A stretch of 39,457 bases of DNA from JANXYW01 sp964458665 (GTDB taxonomy: Bacteria > Chloroflexota > Dehalococcoidia > DSTF01 > JACRBR01), in contig CAYWOO010000151.1 in NCBI GenBank assembly GCA_964458665.1, forward strand, positions 1-39,457. Direction: 5' to 3'. Position numbers and translations under genes: made by a program. The notes beneath the pieces were generated by a model that saw nothing but the letters and a program-made list of their open reading frames with translations, did not search any database and was not told where the DNA came from. Within the stretch, counting starts at the first letter, position 1, and every line of letters starts with the position of its first letter. Shown here piece by piece: positions 21,755 to 30,050 of this stretch.

Positions 21755-23109
21755 GCTGCCACCCTTTCGTCGGGATCCGCAGTTCCGGTTTCGCGGCCCT
21801 GCTCCCGTGCGTCTTGTTCGACACGGCGCTGCCGCCTGACTCCGCGTCTCTGCCCCACGACGCGCGGAGAAGGAATCGGCAGGATGAACTGTCCTCCGGC
21901 CGCGCGATACTCGCTCAGGTTGCCCATGATCTCGTCCGCAAAGTTCCACGCGAGCAGCAGTGCGTAGTCCGGCATGTTGGCCAGAAGCGCATCGTCAGCG
22001 ACGACGGGGATGTGCGCCCCCGGTGTGTAGCGGCCGATTTTGAGGCGAGACTTTTCCGTCACGAACTCCAGGGTTTCCGTGCCGATGTGGCAGTAGTTGA
22101 GCAGCGTCATGCCCTTCGCGGGTGCGCTCACGCCGGCCACGCGGTAGCCTCGCCTCCGCAGCCCGTATAGCAGATCGGCCAATTGCGCGCGGTTGGCACG
22201 GACGTCATCGGCGAACTCACGCAGACGCACAGGGTCGTGCACGCGCTCCGCCCGCTCGCGAGCGAGGAACGCGCGGAGCGCGTCCGTCGCGGGGCCACGC
22301 TCGCCGCGATCGACGAAGATGCGGAAGGAGCCGCCGTGGATGTCCTGCTCGCGGATGTCGAAGATGCGCATTCCAAAGCGCTCGAAGAAGCTGATCAACG
22401 GTTGGACCGAGACATACGACAGATGCTCGTGGTAGATGGTGTCATACTCAAGGTCGCGCAACAGGTTGCCGAAGTACGGCACCTCGAAGATGAATACGCC
22501 ATCCGACGCGAGCAGCGCCTGCACCGACGTCATGAATGCGGCGAGATCATCAACGTGCGCGAAGACATTCGTGCCAGTGATGACCGAAGCCCGGCCATGC
22601 TCGCGCATGACGTCGGCGACGCTGCGCTCGCCGAAGAAGTCGGCGACGGTTGGAATACCGCGCTCGTTCGCGATCGCCGCGATATTCGCGGCCGGATCGA
22701 TCCCGGCAACGCGCATGCCTTCCTTTTGGAATCCCGCCAACAGTTCGCCGACGTTGCTGCCAATGTCGACGGCGAGGTCGCGCTCTCCGAAGCCGAAACG
22801 CTTTGCAACGTGCGCGGCAAAGGCGCGGAAGTGCAGCCGTCCGGCCCGCGTGGTTGACGCCTCGTACGGGTACTCGTCCTGATACAGGATTTCTGGCCGA
22901 ACAACGTAGTCGAGCTGGGATAGCCCGCACGTCATACAGGCGACGACACGCAGAGGGAAATGCACAGAGGGTTCATCGAGCTGGTCGGCGCGACGGAATT
23001 GGTCGGCCGGCGGCGTGTGCCCGAGATCGAGGTACTGGTCGAGGTCGCCGCTGCCGCACATGCGGCAAGAAGTCACGGCACGGCCGAGGCCCGCTGTGTG
23101 ATCTGGCAT
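21751..23109 (-). CDS. NDP-sugar C-methyltransferase (TylCIII-like)
   Basis: A 452-residue three-domain protein: N-terminal zinc-binding domain (C15, C18, C58, C61, with DLGHTPPADQF), SAM-binding Rossmann domain (DIGSNVGELL, 115-124; YHEHLSY around 225), and the C-terminal domain with YRVAGVSAPAKG, LNYCHIG and RYTPGAHIPV. This set is diagnostic of enzymes that add a methyl branch to carbon 3 of 4-keto-6-deoxy sugars. ATG 23109 has GGGAGG 6 nt upstream. After the usual end (FILPIPSPRVV) there is a ~35-residue arginine-, glutamine- and glutamate-rich tail not normal for the family. The protein ends ERVAA, and GTGGCAGCATGA overlaps the cupin start. Confidence 0.88.
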   Translation of the reverse strand: MPDHTAGLGRAVTSCRMCGSGDLDQYLDLGHTPPADQFRRADQLDEPSVHFPLRVVACMTCGLSQLDYVVRPEILYQDEYPYEASTTRAGRLHFRAFAAHVAKRFGFGERDLAVDIGSNVGELLAGFQKEGMRVAGIDPAANIAAIANERGIPTVADFFGERSVADVMREHGRASVITGTNVFAHVDDLAAFMTSVQALLASDGVFIFEVPYFGNLLRDLEYDTIYHEHLSYVSVQPLISFFERFGMRIFDIREQDIHGGSFRIFVDRGERGPATDALRAFLARERAERVHDPVRLREFADDVRANRAQLADLLYGLRRRGYRVAGVSAPAKGMTLLNYCHIGTETLEFVTEKSRLKIGRYTPGAHIPVVADDALLANMPDYALLLAWNFADEIMGNLSEYRAAGGQFILPIPSPRVVGQRRGVRRQRRVEQDAREQGRETGTADPDERVAA

Positions 23110-23277
23110 CGCTCGCCTCCCTGCTGCGTGGTCAGACGCCAGAAACCTGGCGGCGAACGCGCGCGACACGTGCATGATCCCGGTTGGCCGCCTTACGGAG
23201 ACTCAGTGGATTCCCGGGAACTCGTGCATTGCCACCCGCATTTCGCTGCGCGAGCATCCGGTGAAGCGGTGCGTGCC
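23110..23277. other. 168-nt gap in the polysaccharide cluster
   Basis: One of only three sizeable gaps in the cluster. It holds a small hairpin, GCCAG/CTGGC around AAAC at 23138-23151, upstream of the C-methyltransferase start. An internal promoter is possible, but no convincing -35/-10 pair was seen. Confidence 0.3.
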
Positions 23278-24504
23278 TCAGGCGGCGCGGCGCCGCGCGC
23301 TGTCGAGGCCATCGGCCCGGGCAGCCGCGCCCAGGCATCCACCGACGATGCCTTCAGCCGCCACTTCGATGGTGTAGACGTCGACGATCCGGCGGCTCTC
23401 GGCGCCGTACCTGGCGCGCTTTGCCGGATCGGCCACGAGCGCCTCGATCGCTGCCGAGAGCCCCTCGATGCTGCCGTGTGGCACGACGAAACCATTCCGG
23501 CCCTCGCGCACGAGATCAGCAGCGCAACCGACCTTGTCGCTGACGATGACCGGCAGCCCGAAGTTCATCGCCTCGTTGACCACCAGTCCCCACGTCTCGT
23601 GCAAGATCGACGGAAGCACGAAGATGTCGGCAGCGGTGTACGCTTCCGAAATCTCGCTCTGGTTGAGGAAGCCTGCGAAATGCACATCCGGCACGTCGAG
23701 CCGCGCGACAAGCTGCTCGGACGCATCGCGAAGCGGACCATCGCCAGCGATGAGCAGTGCACATTGCCGTTCGCGGCGCACACGCGCGAATGCTTCGATG
23801 AGTAGCAGCGGCTGCTTCTTCTCGATCAGCTTGCCGCTGAACAGGACAACCGGCGCATCAGCCATGATGCCGAATTGCGCGCGGATCTCGTCTCGCCGTG
23901 AAGCGAGTTGGCGAGCCTGCGTCTGGAAGTACGTGTTATCGACGCAGTATGGGGCAGCGAACATCCGCCCTTCGGGCATGCCGTAATGGCGGAAGTAGCG
24001 GCGGTTCTGTTCGCCGATGTACAGAGCAGAGGACTGGCTGTAGAGCGCACGCAACGCGAGCGACTTCAGAAGTCGCTTATGCAACGGCCGTGCGTGCAAC
24101 AACGTCTGCTCGTCACGGATCAGCACACGCATACCCCGGGCGCGCGCTGCCACCACGGCGAGCCACGTCGTCAGGTGCGCGTAGCCATGCACCCACAACA
24201 CGTCATAGCGCCCAGACGCGACCTCACGCACGATGTCCCAGTTCGGCCGCTTGAGGAAGCGGCTGGAGATATCGGTCCTCGCAGCACTCGGCATGAAGCG
24301 ATGGCGGTAACCATCGAGCAGCGGCGTGTCCCACGTGACGCTGCGGCCGAATCCGGGATCGACGAACTCTCGCGTTGTCGCATCGGAGTAGAAGAACACC
24401 GTGAGGTCGATCTCCGGCCGTGCGGTCAGTTCTTGGTAGAGCGGCGCGAAGTACTGGATCGGGTGCGACACCAGGTGCGCGACCCTAAGCGGCCTGTCGC
24501 TCAT
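23278..24504 (-). CDS. GT4 glycosyltransferase
   Basis: A 408-residue GT-B enzyme. The start RVAHLVSHPIQYFAPLYQEL is characteristic of a GT4 subgroup in polysaccharide clusters; VLFSGKLIEKKQPLLLIEAF opens the donor domain and LHETWGLVVNEAMNFG carries a complete EX7E. Nothing replaces the catalytic positions I can recognise. ATG 24504 lies 20 nt inside the end of the acyltransferase gene, so the two overlap. Downstream is the 168-nt gap. The protein ends RRRAA. Donor and acceptor are unknown. Confidence 0.87.
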   Translation of the reverse strand: MSDRPLRVAHLVSHPIQYFAPLYQELTARPEIDLTVFFYSDATTREFVDPGFGRSVTWDTPLLDGYRHRFMPSAARTDISSRFLKRPNWDIVREVASGRYDVLWVHGYAHLTTWLAVVAARARGMRVLIRDEQTLLHARPLHKRLLKSLALRALYSQSSALYIGEQNRRYFRHYGMPEGRMFAAPYCVDNTYFQTQARQLASRRDEIRAQFGIMADAPVVLFSGKLIEKKQPLLLIEAFARVRRERQCALLIAGDGPLRDASEQLVARLDVPDVHFAGFLNQSEISEAYTAADIFVLPSILHETWGLVVNEAMNFGLPVIVSDKVGCAADLVREGRNGFVVPHGSIEGLSAAIEALVADPAKRARYGAESRRIVDVYTIEVAAEGIVGGCLGAAARADGLDSARRRAA

Positions 24505-25732
24505 CGGCTACCTCCTCGGAGTCAGGCACGACGGACGGAATCGCCCGCAAACCGCTGTGGCGAGACGTGATCTGCGTGGTGCCGGTACGTCGTTTCGCCC
24601 GTGCGCTGAACGGCAGCTCAACGAACGGCGCTACAGCAAACGCGAGCGCGACGGCGGCGGCGACTCCGGCAGGCATCAGCCAGCCTGATTCCGGAAAGGG
24701 CCCGCGCCAGCGCAACCAGAGCGCCCCCAGACACACCAACAGCGGTGTGTGCACGACGTACAGCGTGTACGATCTCGCGCCCAGGCCGCGGAGGCGCGCG
24801 AGAGCAACGGCCGGACCACGTCCCTGCGGGTGCAACACGAAGACCAGCATGATCAGCGCTAGTCCCGCCGCAAAGATGGCGCTTTGTACCGTTGGATCGA
24901 GCGCTCCCGGAGCCACAAGCGACGGCAACATAAGCGCAGCGCCTGCCGCAAGCAGGACGATGGGCTGCCGCAGAGGCACACCGGTCGCGAAGGCTTCGGC
25001 GATGAGCGCGCCGAGCGACCATATCGCGAAGTACGGTGCGATCGTCCAGCCGATCGCGGGAACGGCGAGGTGGGCGGCGATGCCTGCTGCGCCGGCCGCG
25101 AAGGTCGCCCCAAAGGCGACGCGCGCGCCGAATCGCACTCTCGCGACCAGAAGCAACGGATACAGCGCGTAGAACATCATCTCGTATGACAGCGACCAAA
25201 GCGCGCTGTTCGAACCGAACGTCGGCGCCGCGAAGCCTTGCAGGAAGAGCGCATTTGCTCCGAACGCGAATGCGGATCGACCGCCCGCGTAGGCATCGTA
25301 GAGCGACGGAGTAGCGCGCGATCCGGCGGCGTCGAGTCCGGCGGTGAGCAGAAGCGCGAACAACAGCGGCGGCACCAAGCGCATCGCACGACGCCGAAAG
25401 AAGGACAGCGCTCGGAACGAAGGCGCTTCTCCGCGAGCGAGGCATCGCGCTTGCCGCAGATGGATGACGAAACCGCTGAGCAGGAAAAACAGCAGGACCA
25501 CCTCGGCGCCGTAGCGGAGCGGCACCGTCACGTACGCCAGCACTGCGGCGAACCCGCCGCTGGCAAGCGCGCGATGCGAGCCCTCCCACAGGTCGATGCG
25601 TGCGTGGTGCGCGACGATATACAACGCGGCGAGTCCGCGCAGTCCATCCAACGCGCCGAGGTCAAACTGCGGCATGGCGACTGAAGCGCCACCTCGGGAA
25701 TGCGCAGCAGAGCGCGATACGCTCTGAGTCAT
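24485..25732 (-). CDS. Acyltransferase 3 family membrane protein (OafA-like)
   Basis: A 415-residue membrane protein with about 10 hydrophobic helices. Diagnostic elements of the acyltransferase-3 family (PF01757) are LDGLRGLAALYIVAHH in helix 1 (catalytic histidine), FFLLSGFVI, RRRAMRLVPP and LWSLSYEMMFYALYP. These enzymes move acetyl or similar groups from cytoplasmic donors onto sugars at the membrane, so this one likely O-acetylates the polysaccharide. ATG 25732 overlaps the stop of the polymerase gene as ATGA. The C terminus has a short polar tail ending ERQAA. Confidence 0.88.
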   Translation of the reverse strand: MTQSVSRSAAHSRGGASVAMPQFDLGALDGLRGLAALYIVAHHARIDLWEGSHRALASGGFAAVLAYVTVPLRYGAEVVLLFFLLSGFVIHLRQARCLARGEAPSFRALSFFRRRAMRLVPPLLFALLLTAGLDAAGSRATPSLYDAYAGGRSAFAFGANALFLQGFAAPTFGSNSALWSLSYEMMFYALYPLLLVARVRFGARVAFGATFAAGAAGIAAHLAVPAIGWTIAPYFAIWSLGALIAEAFATGVPLRQPIVLLAAGAALMLPSLVAPGALDPTVQSAIFAAGLALIMLVFVLHPQGRGPAVALARLRGLGARSYTLYVVHTPLLVCLGALWLRWRGPFPESGWLMPAGVAAAVALAFAVAPFVELPFSARAKRRTGTTQITSRHSGLRAIPSVVPDSEEVADERQAA

Positions 25733-27198
25733 GACCGCAGCTCCGCCGACGCGACCATCTGTTCGCGCGGCGGATCGCTGCCGCTGACGCTGAGTTGCGT
25801 GGCCACCAACAGCATGCCGATGATCAGCCAGAAGTACACGTTCAGCGGGTCCAGGTCGAGCACGGGGCCCTTGAACAGCGTAGCCGACATCACGAGCAGC
25901 AAGGCGCACAGCGGCGCTGCCGCACGCCGCGCCGGCGGCTCGATCCGGCGCAGCGCGGCGAGCAACCGCCATTGTAGCGATGCGAGCGCCGTGACGATCG
26001 CCGCCAATCCAACAAGGCCCAGCTCCAGCGTCGCTTTGCCGTACCAGTTCTCGATATATCGTTTCGAAGCAGAACCGCCGTAACGCAATGCGCCCTGGGT
26101 ATCCCATCCTGTGCCATGGCCAATCATGCCGCTACTCGCACTATTCCGGAGTTCGCCCCATGCGGTCGTGGACTCCGCGTGGGCGTGGTCCGGAATTGCG
26201 CTCAGCACCGTCAAGGGCGCAGCGCCTAGTGCGAATAGCGCGAGCACCAGCCCGCACCCTGCGATCGCCGTGACGGCGAGCTGCTTCCTCGTCGGCCCGG
26301 CGAGAAACAGACTGAGCACGGTCAACAGCGGCATGGCAACATACGCCTGTCGCTGTCCAGACGCGATCACGCCCAACGCGAGAATCGACGCGTACGCGAT
26401 CCAGCGCGGTCGTGCACTGCGCAGCGCCTGCGACAGGCTGGCCGCGTACGCAACCATCGAGAACAGGTAGAACTGCGTGCTGCTCGTGAACGTGCTGGGG
26501 ACGCGCGGCACCACAAACGTGTGGTCGCCTACGGGCAACGCCAGACCGCTCGTGCGCACCTCCGCGTACCAGGAGCCGTACAGATGGCGGGCGGGACCGA
26601 AGTTGTTGGTCCAGACGCCGTCCTGCGCATAGCGCGTTGCGGTAAACCATTCGGCCAGCGCGATTGTTGTCGGTATCAATCCGAGCAGCGCCGTCAGCTT
26701 CATTGCGCGGTTGAAATCCGCCTCGCCAGACACGTAGTGGTAGCCGACGGCGATCATCGGGATGTACGCGAGCCACACCTTCGTGCCAAGCGCGCCGACG
26801 ACCAGCGACGGCGCGAGGGCCACGTGCGCCACCACAACGGCCGCGAACAGGACGAGCGCCGGAAGCGCCACGCCTATCGCTGGTAGTAGCGCATCGCGTC
26901 GCTGCGTCATGGCCATCGCGAACGCCACGTAGAGCGGCAGCACGATGGCCACGTCACGCACGACGAGCCCGGCATGGCCTGCCATGAAGACAGGCACGCC
27001 AGAAAACGGCAGCACGATGAGCAGCGCGGTCACGCCGTGGCGCCACGCCACGAACGACGCGATCATCAAGACAACAGCGACACCGAGCAGCGGCGCAGAC
27101 GGCGTACCCGCTCCCGCCGTTGCGCCGGCGAATGCGCACAGCGCCAGCGCGACGATAGCGATCGGCAGCTGCGCGCGTTCGATGCGGAACAGCGTCAT
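25729..27198 (-). CDS. O-antigen polymerase/ligase family protein (Wzy-like)
   Basis: A 489-residue polytopic protein with about 12 hydrophobic segments and one large loop (about residues 195-245 and 340-400) between them. The late loop contains SSGMIGHGTGWDTQGAL and ENWYGKATLELGLVGL, the arrangement seen in the O-antigen ligase/polymerase family (PF04932; conserved GxGxG-like and E-x-G-L segment). It should join lipid-linked repeat units on the outer face of the membrane. Wzx and Wzz genes in the same cluster support the polymerase role over a ligase. The TGATG junction with the epimerase gene couples their translation. Confidence 0.8.
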   Translation of the reverse strand: MTLFRIERAQLPIAIVALALCAFAGATAGAGTPSAPLLGVAVVLMIASFVAWRHGVTALLIVLPFSGVPVFMAGHAGLVVRDVAIVLPLYVAFAMAMTQRRDALLPAIGVALPALVLFAAVVVAHVALAPSLVVGALGTKVWLAYIPMIAVGYHYVSGEADFNRAMKLTALLGLIPTTIALAEWFTATRYAQDGVWTNNFGPARHLYGSWYAEVRTSGLALPVGDHTFVVPRVPSTFTSSTQFYLFSMVAYAASLSQALRSARPRWIAYASILALGVIASGQRQAYVAMPLLTVLSLFLAGPTRKQLAVTAIAGCGLVLALFALGAAPLTVLSAIPDHAHAESTTAWGELRNSASSGMIGHGTGWDTQGALRYGGSASKRYIENWYGKATLELGLVGLAAIVTALASLQWRLLAALRRIEPPARRAAAPLCALLLVMSATLFKGPVLDLDPLNVYFWLIIGMLLVATQLSVSGSDPPREQMVASAELRS

Positions 27199-28247
27199 CA
27201 GGCGGCACGCTCCAACGGCTCGGGATCGCGCTCTCGCTCTCCCTCGCTGCCCTGCGCCGTAGAGCGAACTGGCGCGGCGCTGCGCTTCGGCACGACGCCT
27301 GCCGCCGCCACCGTCATCGCGATGCCCGTAGCCAGCGAGATGCGCGGCCGCCATCCGAGTTCTGCCTGGACACGTGAAATGTCGGCCGCGTAGTCACCCG
27401 TCTCGACCTCCAGAAATTCCTGCGGCCATTCGACGAGTTTGTAGGCGCCGGCGCCCGCGGCGCTGATAGCACCCCGTACGAAGTCCACGAGCGCTGTCCC
27501 TGAGCCAGATCCCACGTTGTAGACGCGTCCGACTGCCTTTGGATCGGCTGCCGCACACAACAGCGCGTCGACTGCGTCGTCGATGTAGATGTAGTCGCGG
27601 AGTTGTTCCCCGCGGCCGAAGACCGTCACCTCGCGCCCCAGGATGAGTTCATCGATCATCCAGTTCGCAATGTTGTACCGATGGTGACCAGCCGGGTCGT
27701 GGGGTCCGTACGGGTTCGCAATACGGAGCGCTACGCTCCGAACACCGAAGCGCAGCGCGTAGTACTCGCAGTACTCTTCGCAGGTGCGCTTGTGGATGCC
27801 GTAGAAGCTGCGGGCCTCCTTCGGGTGGTCTTCGTCGACCGGCAGATACTGGGTGCGGCCGTACACGAGGCGGCTGCTCGCGAAGCACATCGTCGTCTCC
27901 GGACTCAGCGTGCGAATCGCTTCGAGCAGATTCAGGTGGCCAAGGCAATTCGTTGTCAGGCTCTGCTCGTGGTCTGTGAAGCTCGGCACCTGTCCAGAGT
28001 ACGCCGCCAGATTGAATACAACATCGAAGCGGCGGGCGATGAGCGCGTTGACGGAGGCTTCGCTGCGCACATCGCCGAGGACCAGCTCGACGCCATCGCC
28101 GAGTTTGGCGGCGTGGCGGCCGAACACGACCACATCAGCGCCGCACGCGACGAGCTGGCGGCTGAGGTGCGTACCGATGAATCCGGTACCCCCCGTGACC
28201 AGCACTGACTTTCCCGCAAAGTGGCGCGCCAGCAGAGTACGCTCCAT
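27198..28247 (-). CDS. NAD-dependent NDP-sugar epimerase/dehydratase (extended SDR)
   Basis: A 349-residue extended short-chain dehydrogenase. It shows the NAD loop VTGGTGFIGTH (18-28), LGDVRS, NLAAYS, ASSRLVYG and catalytic Y149-x3-K153 in FYGIHK, then RIANPYGPHD and FGRGEQLRDYIYIDD. It is close to UDP-glucose 4-epimerase-type enzymes, yet the serine/threonine before Y149 stands in SSRLVYG rather than the usual SS-x-VYG form. The exact sugar is open. A ~30-residue polar tail (PVRSTAQGSEGERERDPEP) follows the fold. Coupled to neighbours on both sides by TGATG; ends ERAA. Confidence 0.85.
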   Translation of the reverse strand: MERTLLARHFAGKSVLVTGGTGFIGTHLSRQLVACGADVVVFGRHAAKLGDGVELVLGDVRSEASVNALIARRFDVVFNLAAYSGQVPSFTDHEQSLTTNCLGHLNLLEAIRTLSPETTMCFASSRLVYGRTQYLPVDEDHPKEARSFYGIHKRTCEEYCEYYALRFGVRSVALRIANPYGPHDPAGHHRYNIANWMIDELILGREVTVFGRGEQLRDYIYIDDAVDALLCAAADPKAVGRVYNVGSGSGTALVDFVRGAISAAGAGAYKLVEWPQEFLEVETGDYAADISRVQAELGWRPRISLATGIAMTVAAAGVVPKRSAAPVRSTAQGSEGERERDPEPLERAA

Positions 28248-29209
28248 CAAGCAGCCTCCAACGCAACTCCGACCGGTTCATCGATCGAGTTGCGGAAGTA
28301 GGCAACCGTCTCACGCAGGCCTTCCGCCAGCCCGACGAGCGGCTGCCAGCCGTACCGTTCCGTCATGCGTGTGATGTCGGGACGCCGGCGCGACGGATCG
28401 TCCGCCGCCGCCGACGAGAACGCCACGCCCGTATCGCGGCCCGCGGCCTCGCTGACGGCGCGGGCAAGCTCCAACATCGTCACTTCGTGCCGGTTGCCCA
28501 GGTTAAACACACGACCATTCGCATTGCCGTCGAATGCGACGAGCAGGAGCGCCTCGACCAAGTCGGATACGAAGCAGAGGGATCGGGTCTGGAGGCCGTC
28601 GCCGAATACCGGCAGCGGCCGCCCCGCCAGCACCGCACCAATGAAGGCAGGTACGACGCGGCCGTCGTTGACGTCCATGCGCGGGCCGTACGTGTTGAAA
28701 ATGCGGACCACGGATGCATTGACGCCGTGCTTCCGGCGGTACTCGAGCGTCAACGCTTCGCCGAACCGCTTGGATTCGTCGTAGCAGGCGCGCGGACCGA
28801 TAGGGTTAACATTGCCCCAGTACGACTCCTGCTGCGGATGCTCTAGCGGATCGCCGTACACCTCCGACGTTGATGCGAAGACAAAGCGCGCGCCACGATC
28901 CGCTGCCAGGGCAGCGAGCCTGTGCGTACCGGCGGAGTTCGCGAGCATGGTCTCGATAGGATGGGCCTTGTAGTACAGCGGGCTCGCGGGAGAAGCGAGG
29001 TGCAGGACCAGGTCGACGCTCAGAAACGGCGCCCGCGTCACGTCTTCGCGCACGAAGCTGAACGCCGGGTGCGATTCGATCTCGTCGATGTTTGCGAGCC
29101 GCCCGGTGGACAGATTGTCGAGGCAGATCACCTCGTGCCCACGTTGTAGCAGCTCTCGGCATACGTGACTGCCGATGAACCCCGCACCACCGGCCACCAG
29201 TACTCGCAT
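28247..29209 (-). CDS. UDP-glucuronate decarboxylase-like epimerase (UXS type)
   Basis: A 320-residue extended SDR with GGAGFIGSH (7-15), HLASPASP, STSEVYGDP, YWGNVNPIGPRACYDESK (Y143, K147) and RIFNTYGPRM. The ASPASP and PIGPRACYDESKR segments are hallmarks of UDP-xylose synthase, which oxidatively decarboxylates UDP-glucuronate to UDP-xylose in the cytoplasm. The length is that of bacterial UXS. This points to a pentose in the polysaccharide. ATG 29209 has GAAGGGG 7-8 nt upstream. GGAGG for the next gene is encoded by its last codons (LEAA, then TGATG). Confidence 0.87.
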   Translation of the reverse strand: MRVLVAGGAGFIGSHVCRELLQRGHEVICLDNLSTGRLANIDEIESHPAFSFVREDVTRAPFLSVDLVLHLASPASPLYYKAHPIETMLANSAGTHRLAALAADRGARFVFASTSEVYGDPLEHPQQESYWGNVNPIGPRACYDESKRFGEALTLEYRRKHGVNASVVRIFNTYGPRMDVNDGRVVPAFIGAVLAGRPLPVFGDGLQTRSLCFVSDLVEALLLVAFDGNANGRVFNLGNRHEVTMLELARAVSEAAGRDTGVAFSSAAADDPSRRRPDITRMTERYGWQPLVGLAEGLRETVAYFRNSIDEPVGVALEAA

Positions 29210-29224
29210 GGTCAAGCCCCTTCG

Positions 29225-29914
29225 CTACGGCATGAGCGGCCGCCTCAAGCGGCCCGCCTCTGTCCTTGGTTCAGTTGATTCGACGAGTCCCATAGCAGCG
29301 ACCGCGCCGCCGCCGAGTACGTATTCGAACAGCAGGATGAGGCTCGCAGCCGAGATGAGTCCAGCGAACACGACGATGGCGATGTTCACGGGTTCGGCAA
29401 CGGGTTTGTCGGTGCGTACCGCCGCCGATGTCTCGTACACAACGGCATCGCCAGGAATCGCCCGCTCAGCGCGAACTTCGGCGAACGCGCGCACGATGGC
29501 GCCAACGAAGCGATCCGCCTGAGCGGCGGACGTGCCGGTGACGGTGACTCGCAACAGTTGCGTGTAGCCGAACGTGTCGGTTTCGACGCGCGCGGCGAGT
29601 TCGTCGGCGCTGATCGTCAGGTTCTCGCTGCGCACGGCGCGTTCGGCCACCGTTCTGCTCTTGGCGATCTGCGCATACGTCGCGATGAGCCGGTCGAGCT
29701 CCCAAGGCCGTCTCGACGGATCGGCTGCGAGCTGCGCCTCTGGCGGAGGAGGGAGCGTGGCGAAGAGCGTCGTTGACGCGGCGTAGGTCGGTGGTTCCGG
29801 CGTGCGCAGGTGCAGCCGGGTCACGACACCATAGGCGGCGAGGCTGAACATCGCGCCGAGGACGACCAGCCACCACCATCGCCGACCGATGGCGATGTAC
29901 CGCGAGACATCCAT
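29225..29914 (-). CDS. Wzz-like polysaccharide chain-length regulator
   Basis: A 229-residue protein with two transmembrane helices (about 13-31 and 176-201) flanking an extracytoplasmic domain with helical content, and a proline-containing KPVAEPVN just before the second helix, as in Wzz/PCP proteins. It carries no tyrosine kinase domain and no Wzc-type extension. It should set the modal length of chains made by the Wzy protein. ATG 29914 begins at MDVSRYIAIGRRWW; upstream in-frame starts give no recognisable sequence. It is separated from the upstream GT4 by a 136-nt gap (29915-30050) that may contain a promoter, though I saw no clear one. Confidence 0.82.
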   Translation of the reverse strand: MDVSRYIAIGRRWWWLVVLGAMFSLAAYGVVTRLHLRTPEPPTYAASTTLFATLPPPPEAQLAADPSRRPWELDRLIATYAQIAKSRTVAERAVRSENLTISADELAARVETDTFGYTQLLRVTVTGTSAAQADRFVGAIVRAFAEVRAERAIPGDAVVYETSAAVRTDKPVAEPVNIAIVVFAGLISAASLILLFEYVLGGGAVAAMGLVESTEPRTEAGRLRRPLMP

Positions 29915-30050
29915 GCCGATCCCCAATCGCTCACAGCGCCGCGATCCATCGCGGCCCGGCACCGGCTTCGCCGGCGGTGCTCGATTCTCTCAGGCGGAGG
30001 AGGCGCTCACCATAGGGGACTGCCCGATAAGGGTCAGATTCGGGCCGAAG

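Noticed and set aside
23109..23175. Upstream ATG 23175 as start of the C-methyltransferase
   Set aside because: The extra 22 residues match nothing in the family, and the ATG at 23109 has GGGAGG 6 nt before it.
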